A stretch of DNA of 64,000 nt, from contig NW_022985557.1 in the NCBI RefSeq assembly GCF_010093815.1, positions 930,001 to 994,000 of the forward strand, given 5' to 3'. The DNA is from Pseudovirgaria hyperparasitica (lineage: Eukaryota > Ascomycota > Dothideomycetes > Acrospermales > Acrospermaceae). The position numbers and the translations under genes are program-made. Every line of letters starts with the position of its first letter. Positions within the stretch are counted from its first letter, which is position 1. Shown in pieces: positions 55,060-64,000 of the stretch. The notes under the pieces are model-generated. The model did no database searches and had not been told where the DNA came from. It was given only the letters and a program-made list of their open reading frames with translations.

Positions 55060-56020
55060 AGGTCGTCTGAATGGTAGTATAGAATGATGTTGAAATTACG
55101 ACCGTTATGTGTTAGCAGGCGGATTGAGGGAATAATGTGTCTGGAAGAAGGCTGAGATCATGGACAGTTGCTTAAAGCTGAGTGAGCCATTGTACGAGAA
55201 ACAAGATGGACTGCAAGTGCTTATAGTGGGGGCGGCTGTGTTACTGCCCCGCATGGATGGATCGCACCCTTAACTTGTCGACTCGTCAACTGTGGCGGTG
55301 AAGTGCACTGCAATAGGCTGGTCAATCGGATGGCATGATTAGCTCGAAAGGCCTAGTGTAAGTGCCAGTTGGCATAATCTGCTCTGTAAACTGGTGATGT
55401 TCGTATGAGGAGATCAGTAGAACAGACGTCATACTCCACAACTACAGTCAGAGCCCATTCGATGCGACAGTATCAAAGGGCATATTTTCAAGGGCGAACG
55501 AATGAATCCAGTGCCCTAGTCCATCCAATAGCCGGTAGACAGCTTCACAGTACAAGTCTTGGACAGTAAGTTTCCATTCGGGGACGACCTTGAGCAAACG
55601 TTGTGAATATTCAAGGCTGTGAGGCTGTAGTCCCGCGTATTACCTGCGCCACCTGCGCCACTTCCACCTATCTCACCCACCATAACTACCATCACAACCA
55701 ATGAGACGTCCAGCTTGAATTACCGCCATACTGTATGCACGCCAAGGCATAGAACAAGCGCCGTCCCTGACCGTCTCTCTCAGCACGTCAGTCGAAGCTT
55801 GAAAAGATACTTGGACATCTGGTGGGAGTTCCTGCTCTCTATGTGCAAATCTCAATCCTTACGTTGTGGTCTTTGCGGTTTGGAGCCTCATACCGCGACA
55901 TTGTCACGATCTTCGGATAGCTTCATGTTGAACTACATGCCTAGCGCAGCCCTCGAGCAATGTGGATAATATTCCAAGCATACATCGCTACCACCGTGCT
56001 TTAATCAACTTCGGCTCATA
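55060..56020. promoter_or_regulatory. Divergent annexin/HET intergenic region
   Basis: The 961 bp between two divergent start codons contain both promoters by layout. No gene, repeat or clear core-promoter element is recognised. Confidence 0.5.
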
Positions 56021-58180
56021 ATGGAGGAATTCCCACACGATCCAACCCTTTGCAATGAGGAGGAGTCGGTGCTCACATTTCACAGCGACGACAGGCTCTG
56101 TATTTACTGTTCGAAAGCCATTGAGGGAATAATCGAGCCAAATGAGGAGCCCTGGGAAATTACCATGGGTGCCTTCGATCAACTAAGGCATCCGAACCGC
56201 AGGGCCGCCGGCCCAGCAATAGGGTATCTTCACATACATCACGATGGTACTGTGCGTACCTTGCGGCACGAGAGGCATAAATGCCCAATGTGCTTTGTTG
56301 TGGAGGGATACTTGTCGCTTAAGATTAAGATGGGAGGACCCCAGTGGTCTTTAATAAATGATGGACATTATCGTATCGTCTTTCAACAACACCTAAACAA
56401 GTTGGAAATCGCCCTTGAAATCAGAATCGACGCGCCCCCGCCCCCGAGCGATCGCATGACTGATTGGAGATTTAAAACATTCATTTACGACTTATATGTG
56501 CTGGAAGAACCCAACGACCCTTTTTGGGAATCCGACGGAGGGTTTCAAATTCGTCCTAAGAACGTGGACCGGCCTTGTTTTCACACAAGATTTAATACCC
56601 ATCCTAGTTCCGATGCAACGTTCAACGAAGTCAAGGTCTGGCTCCAGCAATGCAAAGACCAGAAGCTCCATCCCCGTTGTCAATGGAAAATGCAGGAGCT
56701 TCCAAAACGTATCATTTATCTTGGCATAGAAACGCCGCCCGAATGGGTATATCTACATGACGGATGCGGCAGAATCGAAGAATATGTGACATTAAGCTAT
56801 TCCTGGGGCTCATCACCGCCATTCCGTACCACTTGCGATAACATAACAAGTCATTTCAATGGTATAGCAACCTCGACTCTTCCAAAGACGCTGAAAGACG
56901 CAGTTCTTATCGCATCCCGTTTAGGCTTTCGCTATATATGGATAGATGCTCTATGTATTGTTCAAGACGATAAAGACGACTGGGCTGAGCATGGTCCTGT
57001 CATGGCCCAAATCTACAGCAACTCCGCACTCACAATATCGGCGACGGGTTCCGCAGACTGTGAAAGCGGCATATTCACTGATCTAATGAAATATGGCACA
57101 GAAATCGGATCATTCCGCCATAGGTCAGATGTAAAATACCGTCGCTCGGTGTTCTTCGACCAACGAAGGGACTTCGGAGGGCCCGCTGGTCATCTTTTCA
57201 CGCGAGGCTGGACATTCCAAGAACACCTCGTCTCACCTAGAGTCTTACATTACACAGGCTCTGGGGTAACGTGGGAATGCTTCAGCATCTTCCATCGGCA
57301 AGGCAGCCCCGAGAACCTGTTCCGAGTCAATACTTCAACAGAGTCAGAGTGGGCAACGCAAAATGCCTTATACAAGAGGATTGCCGAGCCACAATCGCAG
57401 CATACATTCGAGAACTACGTGAACAGAATGGAAGCATATCACAAATGGCATAAGTGGGTTGTCGATTTCTCCTCACGCGATCTCACGCATGTGAATGATA
57501 AGCTACCTGCAATGGCCGGAATCGCAGCCCATTTCTCTACTAATATGCAGAGCACTTACCTTGCTGGTCTGTGGAAGGAAAACTTCGTAAGTGATCTGCT
57601 CTGGGAACGCAGGTCGCTACAGCTACAACACCATACCGGGATTGCACCGTCTTGGAGCTGGGCATCGGTCTCTGGGTGGCTAGACTATCATTTTGACAGC
57701 TTTGAATATGTACTGACAGGGTCGCGGTACGACATAGCGATTTCGAGCGTAGATGTACAAGAATCTGTTACCGGGTCGTTTGGGCGCGTAACCGACGCAC
57801 GAATCATAACACATGGCTGGCTCCAGGAGGTAAAGCTGGTCCGGCTCACTTTCCTTCGTAAGCGCAATGAACATAGCGCTGAGCACGGCTTCGTGGAACG
57901 TACGGACGTCGCGTGCAAATTGGACCACCTTGAGGATGTCAGTATGGAGCCCATATGGTGTTGGGCATTGCGAATAGGATTGTTTGTTCCAACGGGTCTA
58001 CGCTCCCCTAACGATGCTCGCATTGCAATGCTGCTCCTTGACAGAGTCGGTCCGCCGCAGGACAACACATTTAAAAGAATTGGGTTAGCATATACCGTGT
58101 CCTGGTATGATGACAGAGGCCCTCCTCTACCGGAGGACATTTGTGTTTCAGGATCCTGGCAGAAAATGGTGTTGATCTGA
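56021..58180 (+). CDS. HET-domain (heterokaryon incompatibility) protein
   Basis: A single exon of 719 residues. The HET domain (PF06985) runs from about 254 to 400 with EEYVTLSYSWGSS, then LPKTLKDAVLIASRLGFRYI, WIDALCIVQDDKDDWAEHG, MAQIYSNSALTISATGSADC and RGWTFQEHLVSPRVLHYT. The region before it holds a CxxC pair in RLCIYCSKAI and another in HKCPMCFVV; the region after has the usual HET-protein features VNDKLPAMAGIA, TYLAGLWKE and PSWSWASV. HET domains have TIR-like folds and trigger regulated cell death when partnered with incompatible alleles; most HET proteins in a genome have no proven incompatibility role. No NACHT, WD40 or ankyrin part is fused. It looks intact; codon use is less biased and more AT-rich than the neighbouring housekeeping genes, typical of this fast-evolving family. 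Confidence 0.95.
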   Translation: MEEFPHDPTLCNEEESVLTFHSDDRLCIYCSKAIEGIIEPNEEPWEITMGAFDQLRHPNRRAAGPAIGYLHIHHDGTVRTLRHERHKCPMCFVVEGYLSLKIKMGGPQWSLINDGHYRIVFQQHLNKLEIALEIRIDAPPPPSDRMTDWRFKTFIYDLYVLEEPNDPFWESDGGFQIRPKNVDRPCFHTRFNTHPSSDATFNEVKVWLQQCKDQKLHPRCQWKMQELPKRIIYLGIETPPEWVYLHDGCGRIEEYVTLSYSWGSSPPFRTTCDNITSHFNGIATSTLPKTLKDAVLIASRLGFRYIWIDALCIVQDDKDDWAEHGPVMAQIYSNSALTISATGSADCESGIFTDLMKYGTEIGSFRHRSDVKYRRSVFFDQRRDFGGPAGHLFTRGWTFQEHLVSPRVLHYTGSGVTWECFSIFHRQGSPENLFRVNTSTESEWATQNALYKRIAEPQSQHTFENYVNRMEAYHKWHKWVVDFSSRDLTHVNDKLPAMAGIAAHFSTNMQSTYLAGLWKENFVSDLLWERRSLQLQHHTGIAPSWSWASVSGWLDYHFDSFEYVLTGSRYDIAISSVDVQESVTGSFGRVTDARIITHGWLQEVKLVRLTFLRKRNEHSAEHGFVERTDVACKLDHLEDVSMEPIWCWALRIGLFVPTGLRSPNDARIAMLLLDRVGPPQDNTFKRIGLAYTVSWYDDRGPPLPEDICVSGSWQKMVLI

Positions 58181-60696
58181 GGATGATGCTGCATTTGCCT
58201 CCCGTGTTCGAGCTGAGCTGGATTCTTATAGACTCGTAACCTTAACCTCGGAATGTATGTACAGCCAGCGCAGTCCGTCCGGCTCGGCAGAGACACAATC
58301 CCAGGAACCAAACATAGCGAAGAGCGAATTCGTTCAGATCCATGTTGCACATCCCAGCATTCAGACGACGGTTATGGGCGCACAGCATGATGCACACACA
58401 GCCACTGATTTCATGTCACTCCAAGGGCGTTGAACAGCCTCCTCAGGGCACAAAAGCTTATCCTGACGGCATGTTTCACGGATGACAGAATGGAGAGAGA
58501 CGATGTATAGAAGTGCCGAGTCAGTAATGGCTTCTTTGGTAACAGAACGTTCACGACCATTCTCCGCGGTCGACACCGTCGCTCATCCATCCATTTATCC
58601 ATCCATCCATACGGTCACACCTCTCTCTGCGCTTTCACATCCCCATTCCCGGCCTTGAGCAAAGTCGCAACTCTCCACAAACCAGTGACACAGCAACATC
58701 ACCATGGTTATGGCGAAGAAAGAACAACAGAATCATGAATCGCCATCCAGACAAAACCCCCGGTCAAGTACACTCCGGAACGACTGGGCCGCCGCCGCCG
58801 CCGCCGCCGCAGCGGAGGAAGGAGAGACTGCGCCACGTGTGTGGACGGGCAACACGGGCAGCAAGCTAGGGAGTTTTACCAAGCAGCCGATAATTATTAC
58901 CCATCCATGGGAATGGAAGATCCGGAATATTACTAAAGGGCCAAATCTCCTGGCTGGCGCCGCCACAGACATGGCGCATAGAATCATATGCAGCCCTTCC
59001 GAGGCTCGCACACATACATGCACGCATACATATTTCGCAGTCAGTCAGTCAGTCAGTCAGTCAGTCAGTCAGTCAGTCAGTCAGTCAGTCAGTCAGTCAG
59101 TCAGTCAGTCAGTCAGTCAGTCAGGCACAGCCTGCACATTCAACCCGTGTGTGATGACTTTGTGATGTCTTGCTTTTCTGCTGCAAGGGACGGACTGACT
59201 GGCTCGCTGGCTGGCTGGCTGACCGACTGACTGGACGGCCCAGATCGCCTGCTCCATCCAGACATCCAGCCTTGTGCGTTCCAAGGGATCGTATATGTAC
59301 TGTATGCATTAGACGTGCCTCGGTGGGGGGCGTCCGTCGTCGTTGTCGTCAAACCAAATAATGCCAACAACAATCACAACCCTCCGTCTAAAAATACTCC
59401 CAAGCCAGCTGCTAACCAAAGGGGTGAGAATCCCAGACATCATCTGCCCTCCTCCCTTTTTCAAACATCTGATGAGGCATGTCTGTCTGATGGATGCAAT
59501 GTGCTCATCACAGCCGATCATGCATGCATGCATGCATGCATGCCGCACATCTCGTGTTTCGCAAACTCCAGCCCTACCAACAACAGCAACAACAATAACA
59601 ACTTCTTCTCGCCGAAAATAATCCCCCGCAGGACAGTAAGGAAGGATAGGAATAGGAATAATTATGGCGCTAATGGAGCTTGCCATGCCCACGCTTCCGT
59701 CGCTTGTTTTAGTTGGTTGTCTCGAAGGGGTCTTGCAGCGAACTACTGTAATTACTGTCTGGCAATACAGTACATACCGATCCATGGGTGATGTAGGTCG
59801 CGGTATGCTAATTCGGTACCTTAGTTAATTATGCAACGGGGCAAGACGTCAAATGGATGGGGGCTGGGCAGGCAGGCAGGCAAGCGGGCGCGCGGGGAGG
59901 CTGTGCAGGAGGGAGAATTGATCGTCTGAGTCGATACGAAACCGGCGGCGGTCGCCTTGCTGAATGAACCCACCGGGACGAGGATTGTCTCATGTACCGA
60001 TGTTGCATGTTGCATGATAATGCACAGCACGACGATGAACGAAGACTGGGACGATATGGCAGCAGAGCAATGTCACATCGTCCGAGACCCAGACGAGGCT
60101 TCTCTCAATATTGTTGGGAGGCAGCCGGAATAGGCAAAGGATAGAGGTGTGGCGTCACGCAGCGTCTAGGCCCTAAAGCAAGGGGAAATTGGGACGCGTT
60201 GATAGCCCCCCATGGGCGCAAGACCGAGACCCCGTTTTAGCCTCATTTAGGCGCCACCCACACCTCAATAGCGCTCCGTTGCCCGTTGCGTTGCTTTCCT
60301 ATACTACGCTTACGCTTTACCTGTCTACCTTATCCACGGGCTGCCGCTGTCCCGCGCCTCCTGACTCAGCTCAGCCGCGTGAGGTCTGCTGTCGCCCTGT
60401 GAGTGTGTGATGATATCTATGGAAGCTGTCGCCCACCCCCTTCTCAGCTGCTTCATCTTCACATATTAACAACAACTACTACAACTCCCATTCACACCTT
60501 ACGCCTTTGTTTTTCGGCTCCTTCTGCATATTCTATCCACTGTCGCTTTCTCACACTACTATCTCCCGGATTTGCTTCGCTGCATATATCTGCGAGACAC
60601 CACCGTCGTTTTCTGGCATCATCGTTGTTGTGTTTGCTTTTCTCAACCTTGCCCCCCTATCGCTTAACACAAACATCCTAGCTATACCATACTACC
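58181..60696. other. Intergenic with microsatellites, no gene seen
   Basis: Downstream of the HET gene and upstream of the GH16 gene. It contains a GCC run near 58789-58810, a (CAGT)n array at 59038-59124, CTGG/GGCT units near 59199-59221, a CATG run near 59519-59542 and CAA units near 59580-59600. Frames through these are repeat artefacts. Bases 60440-60696 are CT-rich, as expected of the GH16 gene leader. Confidence 0.6.
59038..59124. repeat. (CAGT)n microsatellite
   Basis: 87 bp of perfect CAGT repeats, nearly 22 copies without interruption, suggesting recent expansion and likely length polymorphism. Confidence 0.97.
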
Positions 60697-61964
60697 ATGG
60701 CTCTGCGTTACTCGACTGCTGCCCTGGCAGCTCTCCTACCTTTCGTCTCCGCACAGACCTTTAGTGCTTGTAATCCCATGAAGAAGAGTGGTTGTCCAGA
60801 TAACCCCGCTCTACCCCAGACTTTCGAGTCCGACTTCCGCAAGGGCGAGAGCGCCTTCGATGGCTGGAATGCTATCGCTGGACAGCTCAGCTACCAAGGA
60901 GATGGTGCTCACTTCACCATCGAGAAGCAAGGCCAGTCTACCACTATTCAGACTGATGGCTATGCCATGTACGGTCGCTTCGAGGTCCGGACGAAGGCTG
61001 CTGCGGGTACCGGCATCGTTTCCAGTATCGTTCTACAGTCAGAGTCCCTGGACGAGTTCGATTGGGAGTTCCTTGGCTCGTCTCCCAATGAAGTCCAGGT
61101 CAACTACTTTGGGTAAGACCTACCTATGCCATACTCATGTAGCATCACTCTAACGATCCACACAGCAAGGGAGACACGACCACATATGACCGTATGACTC
61201 GCAACCCTGTTGCCAATGCCCAAGCCAACGTTCATACCTACATTGTTGACTGGAACGCCGAGCGTGCCGAGTTTTGGATCGACTCTACCCGCGTGCGTGT
61301 CATCACCCGCGCCGAGGCCAACGGAGGTGCAAACTACCCGCAAACACCCATGAACCTCCGCATCGGTATCTGGGCTGGTGGTGACCCAAACAACGAGGAG
61401 GGAACCATTGCATGGGCTGGTGGCAAGACAGACTTCAGCCAGGCGCCTTTCACGCAGGTCCTTGAAAGCATAAAGATCACCAACTTCAGCCCCGGCAGTG
61501 CATACAAGTGGACGGACATGAGCGGCAACAGCGACAGCATCGAGGTCGTTGGTGGCGATGCGGTGCAGTCTCCAAGCAAGCCGGATGAAGAGGCCCCATC
61601 TTCCACACCCACTCCATCTGCGGCGCCTTCATCGTCCGGCGCAGAGTCTTCATCTGCTCCTGAGTCTGCTGGCCCGAAGGAATCGGCCGCTTATGCCCCT
61701 GGTGGTCTTGGTGGTGGCAATGGTGGTGTCACACAGCAAGCCACTACTCTTGCACCTGAGGCTACCGCAGTCGTCAACTGCTCAGCGGGTGCAACTGATA
61801 GCTTCTGCCAGACCGCGGCCGTTGTCACTCCTGCTCCTACTCCTTCTGGTGCTGGCAATGGCGGTGCCGGAACCCAGCCAACTGGCACTGGTGCTGCGCC
61901 TAGGGCCACTGCCATCGGCGGTATCGCTGTCGCGGCTGGTGTTGTCGCAGCTCTTCTTTCATAG
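60697..61964 (+). CDS. Crh-type GH16 cell wall transglycosylase, GPI-anchored
   Basis: Exons 60697-61112 and 61166-61964, with a 53-bp intron (GTAAGA...CACAG), give 404 residues. A signal peptide (MALRYSTAALAALLPFVSA) is followed by a Cys pair at 25 and 33 and the GH16 domain. The catalytic ExDxE motif is DEFDWEFLG, with Glu120 as nucleophile, Asp122 as helper and Glu124 as acid/base. WNAERAEFWID, then NLRIGIWAGGDP and GTIAWAGGKTDFSQAPF follow. A Ser/Pro/Thr/Gly-rich stalk from about residue 290 leads to a hydrophobic end (IGGIAVAAGVVAALLS) typical of a GPI signal. Crh enzymes link chitin to beta-1,3/1,6-glucan in the wall. There is no chitin-binding CBM18 module, so it is nearer to Crh/Utr-like short forms. 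A conserved Crh family member; the exact subgroup is not assigned. Confidence 0.95.
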
Positions 61965-63290
61965 AGCATAGATGTTCGAGCTAGAAGGATGGAAGAGGTC
62001 TTTATTTTTTTCTGCTGTCAGAGTAGAGGTTGCATATGTGGTGTTGGGTATCTGTCTTTTTCCTCCGTTGATACAGATCCGGAGATGTATGAGTATCATC
62101 AGAATGTGAGCATCTGCTTTAGACGTCTAATATCAAGTAGAACATGTTATGAGTGTGAGACAATGAAAGAACTTTCGACAAGCGGCGTGTGATATGGCTC
62201 CAGTGACAGTTCGTGGACTCGCGTCAATTGTATGTGATGGGTGAAGAAGCGGGGCACCTGTCCTGTTGATGGATGGCAGCAAATGCTGACTCGGACGGCG
62301 TTTCACTGCTGCAGCCTGAGGCAGAATTGCTCCGCGGGGTAGGCTCACGGGCGTACTTGTGGCTTATTAAGCGAATGCTGGCTGGCTGATGTTAGTGCAA
62401 GTGAGGTCGATCAGTGCATCGGAACAATCTACATACAGGTCGCCTGACTGTTATGTACAGTATGAGAGGCATATCTAGTAGTAGTGTTTGTGTTTGTGTA
62501 TGTATCGCACAATGAACTCTGTCACTTTTCCTGTCCTGTGCAAGCTCGTGTATTCAGTGCGGCGACGGGCACGGGCAGTAAAACACGTTCTGTAACTAGT
62601 TATTCCTCTTTTCTACACAACACTTGGAACTCAGATCTGGCCGGCCGATCCCGGAGCTTGGTACATGTCACAATTTTGATTAATGGCCAATGTTTTTCGA
62701 TTGGCACATGCTCGAAAGTCTTAGCTCACTCAATTCATTAACCTATGTTATTACTCAAAACTTGAGATCTTACAGATAGTCCTCCACGAGTTAGGCCAAA
62801 CGCCCCCATTTTCGGTTCTCTCGGTTTTTATATCAATACAATGTTGTCTTCCTTGCCATAACTTTATAAACCCGATAATCTCTCATTTCTTTGACGACCT
62901 ACCTGGGCATTCCTTCTCTTTGCCCCCCCCGGCTCTTTGATCGCCTCGTTACCCAAATCATATCCCGCACTCACTATCCAACGCAAATTTTGGATCTTAC
63001 AAAGATGTATCAGAGCGCATAGCTCTGATTCTAGCTCACCATTGCAAACTCTCTCTGAGGACGCCCCCACCACGAATTTCAACGTCATTTCCAGGTGCAG
63101 ACAAACCGAGCTATCACACGCGCATCCATAACTATACCTCCGCATACCTCCGATCCTCTAGTCGCAGCGTCGCGACACACTTACAAGACGTCCAGTCTCC
63201 ACTCCGATCTGGCCGTTATTCTTTCACTCCAGGACTGATATTTCTCTTTCCAACACATTCTCATCGCCTTCATACCGGTCTTCGCCAATT
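61965..63290. other. Intergenic, no gene seen
   Basis: This 1.3 kb holds the GH16 gene 3' UTR and the promoter and CT-rich leader of the indoleamine dioxygenase gene (about 62870-63290). Frames are short and no repeats of note occur. Confidence 0.6.
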
Positions 63291-64000
63291 ATGAAGCCCC
63301 AAATACCGAGACTCGAAGACTTTGGCATCTCTCCCGAATACGGTTTCCTTCCACCCGAATTGCCTCTGCTCCGCCTACCCAACCCGTACTATGCACAATG
63401 GGAGGCTGTGATTAGCAACCTGCAGGGTCTGGTGTTAAGCAAACGCCTGCGTGAGGTTGTACTCCGTCTACCAGTCCTGTCCACCGAACATCTCGAAACA
63501 GATTCCGAGTGGAGACGTGCATATGTAGTACTAGCATTTCTGTCGCATGCTTACATCTGGGGAGGGGACGTTCCGAGTGAGGTAAGTGCATTGCCACATA
63601 CTGTTTGGTTGCATTTTCAAGCAGAGCCCTGAGATCATGGATTGACCAATGATGTAGATCGTACCACCGCCGATCTCGCTACCCTTTCTGCAAGTTTGTC
63701 GATATCTGGAATTACCACCCGTCGCAACATACGCCAGCGTAGTCCTGTGGAACTGGCGACCGGTATTCGACAACGAACCTATCGACACTCTGTCCAACCT
63801 CGCTACACTCAACACTTTCACTGGCTCTCTCGATGAATCATGGTTCTACCTTGTGTCCGTTGCCATCGAGGCCAGAGCGGCCCCAATTCTCCCCATGATG
63901 CTTGATGCGATATCAGCAGCTCGTCGTGGAGATACATTGGTGGTTACAGACTGTCTTCGTGACTTCGCAGAGCGACTCGACGAACTCGGCACCTTACTAC
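63291..64000 (+). CDS. Indoleamine 2,3-dioxygenase, N-terminal part (cut by window end)
   Basis: Exon 1 is 63291-63581, followed by a 76-bp intron (GTAAGT...TGTAG) and exon 2 from 63658 to the window end, still open; 211 residues are visible. The heme enzyme opens the indole ring of tryptophan to N-formylkynurenine, the first step of the kynurenine/NAD route. The sequence shows the family N-terminal order: LEDFGISPEYGFLPPELPL, a helix with YYAQWEAVISNLQGL, WRRAYVVLAFLSHAYIWGG, then, across the splice, VPPPISLPFLQVCRYLELPP and VATYASVVLWNWRPVFDNEP, and LDESWFYLVSVAIEARAAP. The proximal heme histidine lies in the part beyond the window. The splice position is fixed by restoring the EIVPPPISLP motif. 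Fungi often carry several IDO paralogues; which one this is cannot be told. Confidence 0.95.

Noticed and set aside
3098-58180. Secondary-metabolite cluster suggested by two oxygenases (TauD type and CmcJ type) and a GST
   Set aside because: The oxygenase genes are 46 kb apart, separated by housekeeping genes, with no synthase, transporter or cluster regulator.
58704-59165. 153-codon plus-strand frame with poly-Ala and SVSQ repeats
   Set aside because: The repeats are direct translations of GCC and CAGT microsatellites, with no other coding sign.

Overview
The window is nuclear DNA of a filamentous ascomycete, most probably a Dothideomycete of Pleosporales type. The signs are short introns (about 48-120 bp) with GTANGT-like donors and branch points close to the acceptor, intron-poor genes of 1-3.5 kb, Pezizomycotina-type proteins (a HET-domain protein, a Crh-type GPI wall enzyme, a proline-rich wall-type protein), long intergenic stretches full of microsatellites, and one AT-rich block that looks RIP-mutated. 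The class-level placement rests on recalled similarity, not on a search. No rRNA, tRNA, CRISPR array or intact mobile element was found.

Layout. 1-11.1 kb: a partial conserved protein (minus), a TauD/TfdA dioxygenase (minus), the NMD helicase UPF1 (minus) and, divergently, the small-subunit processome protein IMP4 (plus). 11.1-26.6 kb: phosphoinositide phospholipase C (minus, 16.4-19.8 kb) set between two gene-poor, microsatellite-laden stretches of 5.3 and 6.8 kb. 26.6-33.1 kb: a disordered conserved fungal protein (minus) and a CECR5-type HAD phosphatase (plus). 33.1-37 kb: minisatellites, a decayed LTR-retrotransposon gag-like fossil and four tandem copies of a 159-bp AT-rich repeat. 37-46.7 kb: RNA exonuclease 3 (minus), an Lpl1/Rog1-type lipase (plus), a golgin-like coiled-coil protein (minus) and a proline/serine-rich wall-type protein (minus). 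50.4-58.2 kb: a glutathione transferase fused to a CmcJ/AsaB-type oxygenase (minus), an annexin with a prion-like N-terminus (minus) and a HET protein (plus). 60.7-64 kb: a Crh-type GH16 transglycosylase (plus) and the start of indoleamine 2,3-dioxygenase (plus, cut by the window end).

Most genes are housekeeping (mRNA decay, ribosome biogenesis, lipid signalling, lipid turnover, Golgi structure, cell wall, tryptophan breakdown) and do not form a cluster. There is no polyketide synthase, NRPS or terpene cyclase, so the two oxygenases do not mark a biosynthetic cluster here. The observations most worth following are the single-ORF GST-oxygenase fusion, the 159-bp tandem array inside the AT-rich block, and the TauD gene with a possible mitochondrial-like in-frame N-terminal extension and a stop-free 48-nt intron.
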